A stretch of DNA of 64,000 nucleotides. Source: Acidovorax defluvii. Lineage in GTDB: Bacteria; Pseudomonadota; Gammaproteobacteria; Burkholderiales; Burkholderiaceae_C. The notes beneath the pieces were generated by a model that was given only the letters and a program-made list of their open reading frames with translations, was not told the origin of the DNA and searched no databases. Of this stretch, positions 45,152 to 56,287 are shown piece by piece; position 1 is the first letter of the stretch, and the number at the start of each line of letters is the position of its first letter. The stretch is from NCBI GenBank assembly GCA_003268905.1, contig QLTU01000010.1:61182-125181 (forward strand), in the 5' to 3' direction. Made by a program: the position numbers and the translations under genes.

Positions 45152-46450
45152 TCAGCGGCCCATGGCGTTGGTCAGCGCGGAGCCGGCGTCGCCCCCCTGC
45201 CCTTTGCCCTGTGCGGCAGCACCGGGGGCGGCCGCACCTGCGGTCCATTCCACCATGCGAGCCCGCACGCGGTCGCCGGCCTGCATGGCGCCGCCGAGCA
45301 GCACGGCGTCACCTTCTTTCAGGCCATCCAGCACTTCCACCGCATCGAGCGTGCGCAAGCCCAGCCGCACCTGGAGGTTCTGGGCGCGGCCTTCTTGCAG
45401 CACCAGCACGGTACCCGCGTCACCCGCCACGGCACCGCGCAGTGCCGCCAGGGGCAGTACGAGCGCGCTTTCGCGCCGTGCGGTCTCCACCTCGACCGAC
45501 AAGGTCATGTCCTCGCGCAGATACGCGGGCGCCAGGTGCTCCAGCGCAAATTTCACCTCGATGGCACCGCGCTGCGCATCCACCGCCGGTGCGATGGAGA
45601 GCACGCGCGCGGTAAAGCGCTGGCCGGCAAAAGCGTCGGCTACCACCGTGGCTTTCTGTCCCGGCTGCAACTGGTCGAGAAAGCGCTCATCCACCTGGGC
45701 CACCAGCTGGGTGGGCCCTGCCAGCGCCAGGCTGAGCAAGGCCTTGCCGGGCTGCACGATCTGCCCCGGCTCCACCTCGCGCACCAGCACGCGGGCATCG
45801 GCCGGTGCGAGCAGATCGGTCTGCGCCAGGCGCGCCCGGGCCGCCACGGTAGCCGCCTGGGCCAGCGCCCACTGCGCCTGCGCCTGCACTACATCGCTGC
45901 CGGCATCGGCATTGGCCTGCATCTGCGCCTGCGCGCTGAGCTGCTGCGCCCGCGCCACATCGACCGCCCGGCGGGCCTCGTCGAGCTGCGCAGGGCTGTA
46001 GAACCCATCGGCCACCAACTGCTGCACCCGCGCCAGGCTGGCGTTTGCGGCTTGCAGGGTGGCGTTGGCCTGTGCGCTCGCAGCCTGCGCAGCGGTACGG
46101 CCGCTGCTGCGCAGGCCAGTCAGTCGCGCCTGCGCCTGGCGCTCGGAGGCAACGGCCTGCGCCAAAGCGGCACGCAGTTCATCCGATTCGAGCTGCACCA
46201 GCACATCACCCTGACGCACCTGCGCGCCTTCGGCCACCCGCACCTGCGCCACCCGGCCGGTAACCGTGCTGCCCACATCCACGCGCGAGAGCGTGGCCAC
46301 GCGGGCCGAAAACTGCAGGGTGCGCACCAGCGGTGCCGACTGCACCACCACGGCATCGACCAGCGGCCCGCGCAACGACACGGCCCCGACGGCGACGCCC
46401 ACCGCCACGACGGCAGCGGCCAGACCCCATGCGATCCAGGGGCGCTTCAC
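45152..46450 (-). CDS. Periplasmic adaptor (membrane fusion) protein, MacA/HlyD type
   Basis: 432 residues. N-terminal membrane anchor (about 5-27), lipoyl-like half-motif (VTGRVAQVRVAEGAQVRQGD), a long helical hairpin rich in Ala/Gln (about 95-205), second lipoyl half (LLAPADARVLVREVEPGQIV) and beta-barrel domain. The C-terminus ends in a Gly/Ala-rich tail. It is the first gene of the adaptor-permease-ATPase set; 6 bases separate it from the permease gene. Confidence 0.92.
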   Translation of the reverse strand: MKRPWIAWGLAAAVVAVGVAVGAVSLRGPLVDAVVVQSAPLVRTLQFSARVATLSRVDVGSTVTGRVAQVRVAEGAQVRQGDVLVQLESDELRAALAQAVASERQAQARLTGLRSSGRTAAQAASAQANATLQAANASLARVQQLVADGFYSPAQLDEARRAVDVARAQQLSAQAQMQANADAGSDVVQAQAQWALAQAATVAARARLAQTDLLAPADARVLVREVEPGQIVQPGKALLSLALAGPTQLVAQVDERFLDQLQPGQKATVVADAFAGQRFTARVLSIAPAVDAQRGAIEVKFALEHLAPAYLREDMTLSVEVETARRESALVLPLAALRGAVAGDAGTVLVLQEGRAQNLQVRLGLRTLDAVEVLDGLKEGDAVLLGGAMQAGDRVRARMVEWTAGAAAPGAAAQGKGQGGDAGSALTNAMGR

Positions 46451-46483
46451 AACAAACTCCTCAGTACCACGGGTGTGATTCGA

Positions 46484-47542
<1,059 letters not shown>

Positions 47543-47579
47543 GCCATGGGGTGCCACTGCGGGCGTGGTGCGTGCGGGC

Positions 47580-49049
47580 TCATGGTGCCGGTTTCAGCCA
47601 GTTCCTGAGGGCCGCCTGGAATGCCAAGTCATAGCGGCCATAGTGGTCGTATCCGTTGGGGTTCTGGCAACTTGCAGCACCGCCCAGCAATTGCCCCACC
47701 ACATAGCGCTTGCTGCCAATCGGCAGGAAAAGGCTTGAGCCGCTGCTGCCGCCCTCGGTGGTACCCACACTCCAGCCCACACTCAGGAAACGCCCGTCCT
47801 GCGCAGTGCTGACTTGGCAGGTTTCAAAAGTGCAATTGTTGAACTGCTTCACCACACCCTCACTGTACTTTTGCAGGTCGCCTTGGGGGTGGTGGATGCT
47901 GAGTGCTCCGGCACCTTCGACCACTGCGCCAAAATACGAACCGGCATACACAATACCGGCCGGTGGTGCGGCATTCAGGCGCATGAAGGCGGTGTCGGTA
48001 GCCGCCTCGGCATACAGCAAGGTGGCGCCACCGTAAAGGCGCTGCGTGCCCGCATTGACCTCATTGGTGTTGCAAGTGGCCGAGCGGTAGAACCAGTCGG
48101 TCGTCACGGTTGACGCGGCCGCCTGCGTGGAAACGCAGTGGTTGGCAGAAAGAAAATACGGTGTGGAACTCGACTGTGCGTCGTTGAGCAGCGTGCCGGT
48201 GCAAACGAACGCACTGCCATTTTCCACAAAAATCATGCGCGCAACCGAACGGCTTTCACTGCTGGAATCGGGCCGACACGACACGTCGATATTGCAAGTG
48301 GCCGCCTCGCCCACCTTGGTCAGGCCCGATTGCGCCGCACGGTCCGGCGAAACATAAAAGTGCGAAAGCGAGGGCACGGCGATGTCGAGCTGGGCCAGGT
48401 CGGCATTGGCCGGCAACTCCAGCTCCAGCGTGGTCTCGGCGCCGCCGAAATCGGGACTCCAGTAGGTGCGGGCCGCATCGCCGGTGTCTCCCGCCTGCAG
48501 GTTGCGCGCGATGGTGCCCAGCACCTCCTTGCCCGACACCTCGAACACCGCTTCACCGGCCTGTGCATAAAACCGCAGCGTGGTGCCCGCAGGCAGTGCG
48601 CGCACCAGCAGCCCCAGGCGCACACCCAGCGCACCTTGCGCTGCGAAGCTGACGGCGGCACGCTGCGTGCCGCGCTCTGTGGGGGACCACTGCAGCTGCG
48701 CCCGCAGTCCCGACGAAGTCGCCGTAGCGGCCACGCTGCGGGCCAGGCCAATTTGCTGGCGCACACCGGTGCCCTGGCTGGGCACCGCTTTGATTTTCAG
48801 GGATGGCAGCGCTGCGGACGCCAGCGGCCCCAGCCGCACCGACGTAGCCTTTGGTGCAGCCCCGGCCGCACGCGGCAACGGGGGGGCTGCCTTGAGCGCC
48901 TTGCCCAGGGTGGGATCAAACGGCTCGATCCGGTTCGCTGTCGACATATCCGGTGCAGGCGCGTCGCCACCACCACCACCGCCGCAAGCCGCCACCACCA
49001 GCGCCACACCTGCACCGCACACCCACTGCATCGACTGTCGAAATTTCAT
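47580..49049 (-). CDS. Secreted trypsin-like serine protease (lysyl-endopeptidase-like)
   Basis: 489 residues. Lipoprotein-type signal peptide ([11 protein letters not shown], Cys about residue 22), then a pro-region and Ala-rich domain to about residue 250. The protease domain has catalytic His in YFLSANHCV, Asp in ATDTAFMRL and Ser in [11 protein letters not shown], with several Cys pairs ([15 protein letters not shown]). This matches secreted S1 proteases related to Achromobacter/Lysobacter endopeptidases. It lies between ruvA and ruvB on the same strand, an unusual place. Confidence 0.87.
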   Translation of the reverse strand: MKFRQSMQWVCGAGVALVVAACGGGGGGDAPAPDMSTANRIEPFDPTLGKALKAAPPLPRAAGAAPKATSVRLGPLASAALPSLKIKAVPSQGTGVRQQIGLARSVAATATSSGLRAQLQWSPTERGTQRAAVSFAAQGALGVRLGLLVRALPAGTTLRFYAQAGEAVFEVSGKEVLGTIARNLQAGDTGDAARTYWSPDFGGAETTLELELPANADLAQLDIAVPSLSHFYVSPDRAAQSGLTKVGEAATCNIDVSCRPDSSSESRSVARMIFVENGSAFVCTGTLLNDAQSSSTPYFLSANHCVSTQAAASTVTTDWFYRSATCNTNEVNAGTQRLYGGATLLYAEAATDTAFMRLNAAPPAGIVYAGSYFGAVVEGAGALSIHHPQGDLQKYSEGVVKQFNNCTFETCQVSTAQDGRFLSVGWSVGTTEGGSSGSSLFLPIGSKRYVVGQLLGGAASCQNPNGYDHYGRYDLAFQAALRNWLKPAP

Positions 49050-49081
49050 GGCTACCCGTCCTGAATCCGTTTGGTTAGGGG

Positions 49082-49654
49082 TTATTTCGCCAGCGCCTTC
49101 AGCGCCAGCTTGATTCCGTCACTGACGCCGACATCCGGCGGCAAGGCCTTCAAAGCGGCCGCCGCCTCCTTGTCGTTGTAACCCAGCGCCAGCAGCGCCT
49201 GCAGAATGTCCACCTGGGCATCGCTGGTTACCTGCGCATGCGCCCCCATGTCGGCGCCCAGCTTGCCCTTGAGCTCCAGCAGCAAACGTTCGGCGGTCTT
49301 CTTGCCGATGCCCGGCACCTTGACCAGGCGGCCCGCCTCTTGCAACGTGATGGCTTGCGCCAGGTCGCCCACGCCCATGCCCGAGAGAATGGACAGCGCC
49401 GTGCGCGGGCCCACGCCCGAAATCTTGATGAGTTCGCGAAACGCCTGGCGCTCGGGCTGCGTGGCAAAGCCGTACAGCAGCTGCGCATCCTCGCGCACGA
49501 TGAACTGCGTGAGCAGGCTCACGCGTTCGCCCACGGCGGGCAGGTTGTAGAAGGTGCTCATGGGCACATTCACCTCGTAACCCACGCCGTGGCAGTCCAG
49601 CAGCACCTCGGGTGGATTTTTTTCCAGCAGGGTGCCGGTCAATTTGCCTATCAT
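49082..49654 (-). CDS. ruvA: Holliday junction DNA-binding protein RuvA
   Basis: 190 residues, normal length. OB-fold domain I ([20 protein letters not shown]), the tandem HhH region ([37 protein letters not shown]) and the C-terminal RuvB-binding domain ([19 protein letters not shown]) are all present. The start at 49654 is divergent from phoH. Confidence 0.96.
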   Translation of the reverse strand: MIGKLTGTLLEKNPPEVLLDCHGVGYEVNVPMSTFYNLPAVGERVSLLTQFIVREDAQLLYGFATQPERQAFRELIKISGVGPRTALSILSGMGVGDLAQAITLQEAGRLVKVPGIGKKTAERLLLELKGKLGADMGAHAQVTSDAQVDILQALLALGYNDKEAAAALKALPPDVGVSDGIKLALKALAK

Positions 49655-49736
49655 GGATGTCCTTTGCCGGCGCACGCACCTATTGCAGCGCCGTCTTTCT
49701 TGCCGTGTTTTCCGTTGCCTGACTGGAATTATCCGC

Positions 49737-50696
49737 GTGATCCTGCGCCACACCTTCACCCCCCACAACAATACCCGGCTCACGCACCTGTGCGGCCCGG
49801 CCGACGTGCACCTGCGCACCATCGAGGTGGCCCTGCAGGTACGCATTGCGCACCGGCACGAGCAGTTCAAGGTCGATGGCCCCAAAGCCAAGGCAACCCA
49901 GGCCATGGAGTTGCTGCAGGCCCTGTATGAAATGGCCGAGCGCCCCATCACTGAAGACTACCTGCAGCTCATGCTGGCGGGCGACCAGTCCCTGGTGGAA
50001 GCGCCCGAGGGCGCCATCGTGCTCAACACCCGCCGGGCCGACCTGCGCGGGCGCACGCCCACGCAGAACCTGTACCTCGAAAATATCGCCACGCACGACA
50101 TCACCTTCGGCATCGGCCCTGCCGGCACGGGCAAAACCTATCTGGCCGTGGCCTGCGCCGTAGATGCGCTGGAGCGCAGCGCCGTGCAGCGCATCGTGCT
50201 GACGCGCCCTGCCGTGGAGGCGGGCGAACGCCTGGGCTTCCTGCCCGGCGACCTGGCGCAGAAGGTGGACCCGTATCTGCGCCCGCTGTACGACGCGCTG
50301 TATGAGCTGATGGGCTACGACAAGGTACAAAAGGCCTTCGAGCGCAACGCCATCGAGATCGCTCCGCTGGCTTTCATGCGCGGGCGCACGCTGAACAATG
50401 CGTTCGTCATCCTCGACGAAGCGCAAAACACCACGCCCGAGCAGATGAAAATGTTTCTCACCCGCATCGGCTTTGGCGCCCGGGCCGTGGTCACTGGCGA
50501 CGTGAGCCAGGTGGACCTGCCCAAAGGCGCGATGAGCGGGCTGGTCGATGCAGAGCGGGTGTTGAAGCGCGTCAAGGGCATTGCCGTGACCCGCTTCACC
50601 AGCGCCGACGTGGTGCGCCACCCGCTGGTTGCGCGCATCGTGGACGCATACGACGCACCGCGCCGGGCGCCCGCCGCGCGCAGCCCCGCAGACTAG
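49737..50696 (+). CDS. phoH: PhoH-family ATPase
   Basis: About 319 residues from a GTG at 49737, which gives the N-terminus [20 protein letters not shown] usual for this group; an upstream ATG frame overlaps ruvA. P-loop [18 protein letters not shown], Walker [16 protein letters not shown] and [10 protein letters not shown] are clear. This PhoL-type protein is linked to RNA metabolism and ribosome assembly and is followed by ybeY, as in most proteobacteria. Confidence 0.94.
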   Translation: MILRHTFTPHNNTRLTHLCGPADVHLRTIEVALQVRIAHRHEQFKVDGPKAKATQAMELLQALYEMAERPITEDYLQLMLAGDQSLVEAPEGAIVLNTRRADLRGRTPTQNLYLENIATHDITFGIGPAGTGKTYLAVACAVDALERSAVQRIVLTRPAVEAGERLGFLPGDLAQKVDPYLRPLYDALYELMGYDKVQKAFERNAIEIAPLAFMRGRTLNNAFVILDEAQNTTPEQMKMFLTRIGFGARAVVTGDVSQVDLPKGAMSGLVDAERVLKRVKGIAVTRFTSADVVRHPLVARIVDAYDAPRRAPAARSPAD

Positions 50697-50728
50697 ACAG
50701 GTTCCAGGTTCGCAAAAACTCCTTATTT

Positions 50729-50765
50729 GATAGCTGCAAGCGCTTACCCCATAAGCGCTAGAGGC
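50729..50765 (+). repeat. Dispersed short repeat upstream of ybeY
   Basis: The clearest copy: GATAGCTGCAAGCGCTTACC then CCATAAGCGCTAGAGGC. Its last bases (AGAGGC) lie 5 bases before the ybeY ATG and may act as the ribosome-binding site. Confidence 0.85.
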
Positions 50766-50769
50766 ATAA

Positions 50770-51228
50770 ATGACCCTAAACACACTCTCCCTGTCACTGC
50801 AATTCGGCCGCTTTGATGGCGTCGCCGCCCACCGCGCTGTGCTTCCGCGCCACAAGGTCACGCGCTGGATTCGCCACGCCCTGGCCACCGATGCGGAGAT
50901 CACCGTGCGCATCGTCGGTGCCGAAGAAGGCCAGCAACTGAACCGCGACTACCGCAAAAAGGACTACGCCACCAACGTGCTCACCTTCGATTACACGCAG
51001 GAGCCCCTGGTGACCGCCGACCTGGTGCTCTGCGCCCCCGTGGTGGAGCGCGAGGCGCGCGAGCAGAACAAAAGCCTGGAAGAGCACTACGCCCACCTGC
51101 TGGTGCACGGCACGCTGCACGCCCAGGGCTGGGACCATGAAACCAGCCCCGCCGATGCCGACGAAATGGAAGCCTACGAAACCGCCATCCTGCAAGAGCT
51201 GGGCTTTGCCGACCCGTACGCCAAATAG
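50770..51228 (+). CDS. ybeY: Endoribonuclease YbeY (16S rRNA maturation)
   Basis: 152 residues. The zinc site [11 protein letters not shown] is intact, and [18 protein letters not shown] is typical. It processes rRNA 3' ends and takes part in ribosome quality control. It follows phoH after 73 bases, most of which are a dispersed repeat whose end supplies AGAGGC just before the start codon. Confidence 0.95.
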   Translation: MTLNTLSLSLQFGRFDGVAAHRAVLPRHKVTRWIRHALATDAEITVRIVGAEEGQQLNRDYRKKDYATNVLTFDYTQEPLVTADLVLCAPVVEREAREQNKSLEEHYAHLLVHGTLHAQGWDHETSPADADEMEAYETAILQELGFADPYAK

Positions 51229-51359
51229 CGCCAGGCACCGGGATCGTCTGCGGCAAAGCAATCCCACCTTTTTTGCCTGCAATCAATCCAAAATACCCAC
51301 TGATCTCCACCTAAGATCGCCACAATGATCCGGCGCCTGTGCGCCATCGACAAGGAGAC

Positions 51360-52100
51360 ATGTTGGAAACCGCCCTGCTGCTCGTGGCCGCCTTCGTGGC
51401 TGGCGCCCTCAATGCCGTCGCCGGAGGCGGCAGCTTTCTGACACTGCCCGCCCTGGTCTTTACCGGTGTACCGCCCGTGGTGGCCAATGCCACGGGCACC
51501 GTGGCGCTGCTGCCCGGCTACATGGCAGGCGCCTGGGGGTTCAGGGAAGACACGGCCCCGCCGCCCGGACTGTCGATGCGCCTGCTGGTGGTGCTGTCGC
51601 TCATTGGTGGGGCCGCGGGCGCTGGGCTGCTGCTGGTCACGCCCGACGCCACCTTCCGCCGCGTCGTGCCTTGGCTGCTGCTGGCGGCAACGGCGTTGTT
51701 TGCGTTCGGCCCCTGGCTGCGCCAGAAGCTGGCGGGCGGCACACCGTCCACCGCCAAGGCCACGGTGGGCGTGCTGGCCGTGGCGGCGTATGGCGGTTAC
51801 TTCAATGGCGGGCTGGGCATATTGCTGCTGGCCCTGTTCGGCCTGCTGGGCCAGACGAACCTGAATGCCATGAACGGCCTGAAAAACTGGGTATCAGCAC
51901 TGCTCACCGCGATTGCCGTGGCCATTTACGCAGCGGGCGGCCTGGTGCTTTGGCCGCAGGCGCTGATGATGATGGTGGCGGCCACTGCAGGCGGTTACGG
52001 CGGCGCGCGTGTGGCGCGCAAGCTGCCTGCGCCCGTGCTGCGCTGGGGCATCGTGGCCACAGGGCTGGTGATGGCCGCCCTGTTCTTCTGGCGCCAGTGA
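51360..52100 (+). CDS. TauE/SafE-family sulfite/anion exporter
   Basis: 246 residues, about seven membrane helices. The paired TauE/SafE motifs are visible: AGALNAVAGGGSFLTLPAL near the start and AAYGGYFNGGLGILLLALFG in the middle. Family members export sulfite, sulfoacetate or related anions; the substrate here is unknown. AAGGAG lies 6 bases before ATG 51360. Confidence 0.92.
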   Translation: MLETALLLVAAFVAGALNAVAGGGSFLTLPALVFTGVPPVVANATGTVALLPGYMAGAWGFREDTAPPPGLSMRLLVVLSLIGGAAGAGLLLVTPDATFRRVVPWLLLAATALFAFGPWLRQKLAGGTPSTAKATVGVLAVAAYGGYFNGGLGILLLALFGLLGQTNLNAMNGLKNWVSALLTAIAVAIYAAGGLVLWPQALMMMVAATAGGYGGARVARKLPAPVLRWGIVATGLVMAALFFWRQ

Positions 52101-52187
52101 GCCAATGCGCCGGCGTGTGCGGGCGCCGGGTCACCGCCGCGAAACACCCCGGCAAGCGCTCACCCCAATGGCCCGCGCACTGGCCAC

Positions 52188-52353
52188 TCAGAAGGTGTGA
52201 ATGAATCCGGCGTGGCCGAGCAGGCCGCAAAAACGCGGCCGATCGTGCCGCAAAGCAAGCCACAAGCTCTTGCTATGGCGAGCATCTGCAACGACGAGGG
52301 GGTGCGTTTTGGCGGGATGAGCGGGCATGGCGGGTTTGTTCACACCTTCTCAG
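52188..52353. mobile_element. MITE-like element with 15-bp terminal inverted repeats
   Basis: Left CTCAGAAGGTGTGAA (52187-52201) and the reverse complement of the right end TTCACACCTTCTCAG (52339-52353) agree at 14 of 15 positions. The roughly 165-base element fills the gap between the TauE gene and the convergent stress-protein gene, whose stop codon lies in its right end. An internal GC-rich hairpin is possible. Confidence 0.5.
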
Positions 52354-52796
52354 GCGCCGCGCACCAGCAGCACCGGCACCGGCGACTGGCGCAGCACCTG
52401 CTCGGCATCGCTGCCCAGCAGCATCCGGCCCACGCCGCGCCGGCCATGGGTGCCCAGCACGATGAGCTGCGCGCCCCATTCCTTGGCTTTCGTGATGACC
52501 AGATCGCTCACACGCCCGGCGTAGCTTTCGTACAGCTCGGCCTCCACCGGAACCCCGGCCGCACGCACCCGGTTCTGGGCGTCCTGCAGCACGTCCTGGC
52601 CCGTCTTCTTGAGCGTGTCAAACACTTCCGCGGTCAGTGCCATGCTGGACTCGAAGCTCGTCAAGAACGAGATTTCATCCACCACATGCAGCAACCGGAT
52701 CGTCGAGCCCATCACCCGCGCCAGCGCAATGGCTTCTTGCAACCCTGTGAGCGAGGTGGCGCTGCCATCCACAGGAACCAGAATCTTTTCGTACAT
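52350..52796 (-). CDS. Universal stress protein
   Basis: 148 residues. The UspA fold is clear: KILVPVDGSATS at the N-terminus and the nucleotide-binding end GTHGRRGVGRMLLGSDAEQV, then SPVPVLLVR. The GxxGxxxxxxxxxGS motif indicates an ATP-binding member. GGAGGA precedes ATG 52796. The last codons and the stop overlap the terminal repeat of the MITE-like element downstream. Confidence 0.94.
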   Translation of the reverse strand: MYEKILVPVDGSATSLTGLQEAIALARVMGSTIRLLHVVDEISFLTSFESSMALTAEVFDTLKKTGQDVLQDAQNRVRAAGVPVEAELYESYAGRVSDLVITKAKEWGAQLIVLGTHGRRGVGRMLLGSDAEQVLRQSPVPVLLVRGA

Positions 52797-52893
52797 GGAC
52801 AAATCCTCCGAAAAAACACATCGTAGCCCCGCACACCACCATCACCGTGACTGAAATGAAATCGCCGAAGGCGAGCACGAGTGGGAAGAGCGG

Positions 52894-53357
52894 CTACCCG
52901 GCAGCAGGCGCCACGCGCAGTGGAATCGTCACCGGTCCGTCGTTCACCAGGTGCACCTGCATATCGGCCGCAAACCGGCCCGTGGCCACCTCGGGATGGG
53001 CAGCGCGGGCCTGTGCCACCAGGTAGTCATAAAGCCTGCGGCCCTCATCGGGGGCCGCCGCCTGCGTGAAACTGGGGCGGTTGCCGCCCGTGGTGTCGGC
53101 CGCCAACGTGAACTGGCTGACCAGCAGCAGGCCGCCGACCCCGCCCTGGCCGTCCAGGTCCTGCACGCTCTTGTTCATCTTGCCCGCGTCGTCGCTGAAG
53201 ATGCGCAGCTTGAGCATCTTGGCCAGCAACTTGTCGGCCTCGGCCTCGGTGTCGCCCCGCTCGGCGCACACCAGTACCAGCAGGCCCGCGCCAATAGCGC
53301 CTACGACCTGCCCGTCCACCTCCACGCGCGCCTGCCGCACGCGCTGCAACAGGCTGA

Positions 53358-53361
<4 letters not shown>
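52894..53361 (-). CDS. dtd: D-aminoacyl-tRNA deacylase
   Basis: 155 residues. It removes D-amino acids (and Gly from tRNA-Ala) from mischarged tRNA. Conserved [13 protein letters not shown] and NDGPVTIPL (the Gly-cisPro region) are present. It overlaps the dbpA stop by 4 bases, so the two are coupled. Confidence 0.95.
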
Positions 53362-54767
<1,406 letters not shown>

Positions 54768-54865
54768 GGGGCGATTATCCGGTGCGCCCTTGTGCGCGGG
54801 CACGCCGGCGCCCCCAAAGGGCCGTAAAGCGCCGCAAGGTGGCCGCTCCAGCCGCACCCTGGTGG

Positions 54866-56146
54866 CTATTGCAGGGCGAACACGCCCACAAAGGCCAGCG
54901 TGTGCGCCACGATGCCCGGCGCCACGGCCAGCGCATAGCGCCAGCCACCGCTGGCCAGTGCCACGGCACATTTGCTGCAGGCGTGCACCAGCAGCGCCGC
55001 CATCAGGGCCGAAGCGATGGCGGGCCCCGCCGCGCTGTCCGGGCCGCCCCGCACCAGCACGGCTGCGGTGGCTGCGTGCACATCTGCCAGGGCCGCCAGC
55101 AGGGCGCCTGCGAGCATGCCCGCGTCGCCTAGCCACGCCGTGAGTAGATGCACCCCCACCTGAATACCCGTGAGCAAGGCGGCGATGATCAAGGCGTCGC
55201 GCAGCTTGAACATGGGGGCATCGGGCAGCACGCCGGGCGCCGCCTCGGCACTGGGTGCAGATGCCAGCCGGTGCGCCGTGCCCCGCCCGCTCCACCACCC
55301 CATAGCAGCCGCCACACACCCCCCCACCAGTGCGGGCAACCACAGCCGCGCCAGCCACTGCGGCTGTACGGTGGCAGCCACCACGGCGATCTGGACCATG
55401 GTGGCCACACACGAAAGCACGGCAGCCCCCGCATGGGCGCGCGGCGCGCTGTGCCCGGTGCGCACCTCCATGCCCAGACTGGCAATGGTGGCCGTGCTGG
55501 ACACAAACCCCGATGCCAGCGCCGACAGCGCCAGCGCATGGCGGGCCTGCATCAGGCGCTTGGCCACATGCGCAAGAGACTGGATCACCAGCAGCACAAT
55601 GACCAGGCGCACCATCACCTGGGGGTTCAGCACCCCCTGCCACAGGGGGGTGTCAGGCGCCAGCGGATACACCAGCAAGGCCAGCGCAGCCAAGATGAGC
55701 CCGCTGCGCACCTCGCCGGGCTGAAGCCACTGATTGGCAAACTGGTGCAATGTGTCCCGCAGCGCCATCAAGCCGGTCACCACCACCGCCAGGGCGGCAG
55801 CCAGCAACTGGTCGCGTGCGCAGGTCACTCCGATCAGGTAGGCCAGAAGCAGGGCAATCTCGGTGGTCACGCCCGGGTCGCCCGAGCGGTCCCGGGCATA
55901 GGCCACCACCGTCAGGGCCGCCACCAATGCCGCACCAACCGCCATCAGGGCAGGAATGCCCGTCAGGGCGGCGGTGGCACCGCCGATGGCGGCGAGGGTG
56001 AACGACCGGACCCCGGCCAGTGCCCGGTCGGGCCCCGCCCCCTTGCGGCGCTCCCGCTCGATTCCCATCAGCAAGCCGCATCCGGCCGCGCTCGCCAGCA
56101 CGGCCAGCGCAGTCGAAAAATCTGCAAAATCCTGCATGGGACTCAT
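54866..56146 (-). CDS. MgtC/SapB-DUF4010 family membrane protein
   Basis: About 426 residues, some twelve membrane helices. The N-terminal MgtC-like part has GCGLLMGIERERRKG and AGVRSFTLAAIGGATAAL; the C-terminal DUF4010 part has ASGFVSSTATIASLGM and ADVHAATAAVLV. Related proteins have been linked to magnesium or general envelope homeostasis; the function is not defined. ATG 56146 is one of three close in-frame starts. Confidence 0.86.
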   Translation of the reverse strand: MSPMQDFADFSTALAVLASAAGCGLLMGIERERRKGAGPDRALAGVRSFTLAAIGGATAALTGIPALMAVGAALVAALTVVAYARDRSGDPGVTTEIALLLAYLIGVTCARDQLLAAALAVVVTGLMALRDTLHQFANQWLQPGEVRSGLILAALALLVYPLAPDTPLWQGVLNPQVMVRLVIVLLVIQSLAHVAKRLMQARHALALSALASGFVSSTATIASLGMEVRTGHSAPRAHAGAAVLSCVATMVQIAVVAATVQPQWLARLWLPALVGGCVAAAMGWWSGRGTAHRLASAPSAEAAPGVLPDAPMFKLRDALIIAALLTGIQVGVHLLTAWLGDAGMLAGALLAALADVHAATAAVLVRGGPDSAAGPAIASALMAALLVHACSKCAVALASGGWRYALAVAPGIVAHTLAFVGVFALQ

Positions 56147-56287
56147 ACACCTTTCTTTACAGACCCTACAACATGGTGACAGAAATAACACAAAACAACC
56201 GGCGCCCCGTGCCGCCCACCATGCGGAGTTGCCCTTAGGTTTCGCGTCAGGTCAATCGGCTATAACTGGTTCAACTGGCCCCCGAAC

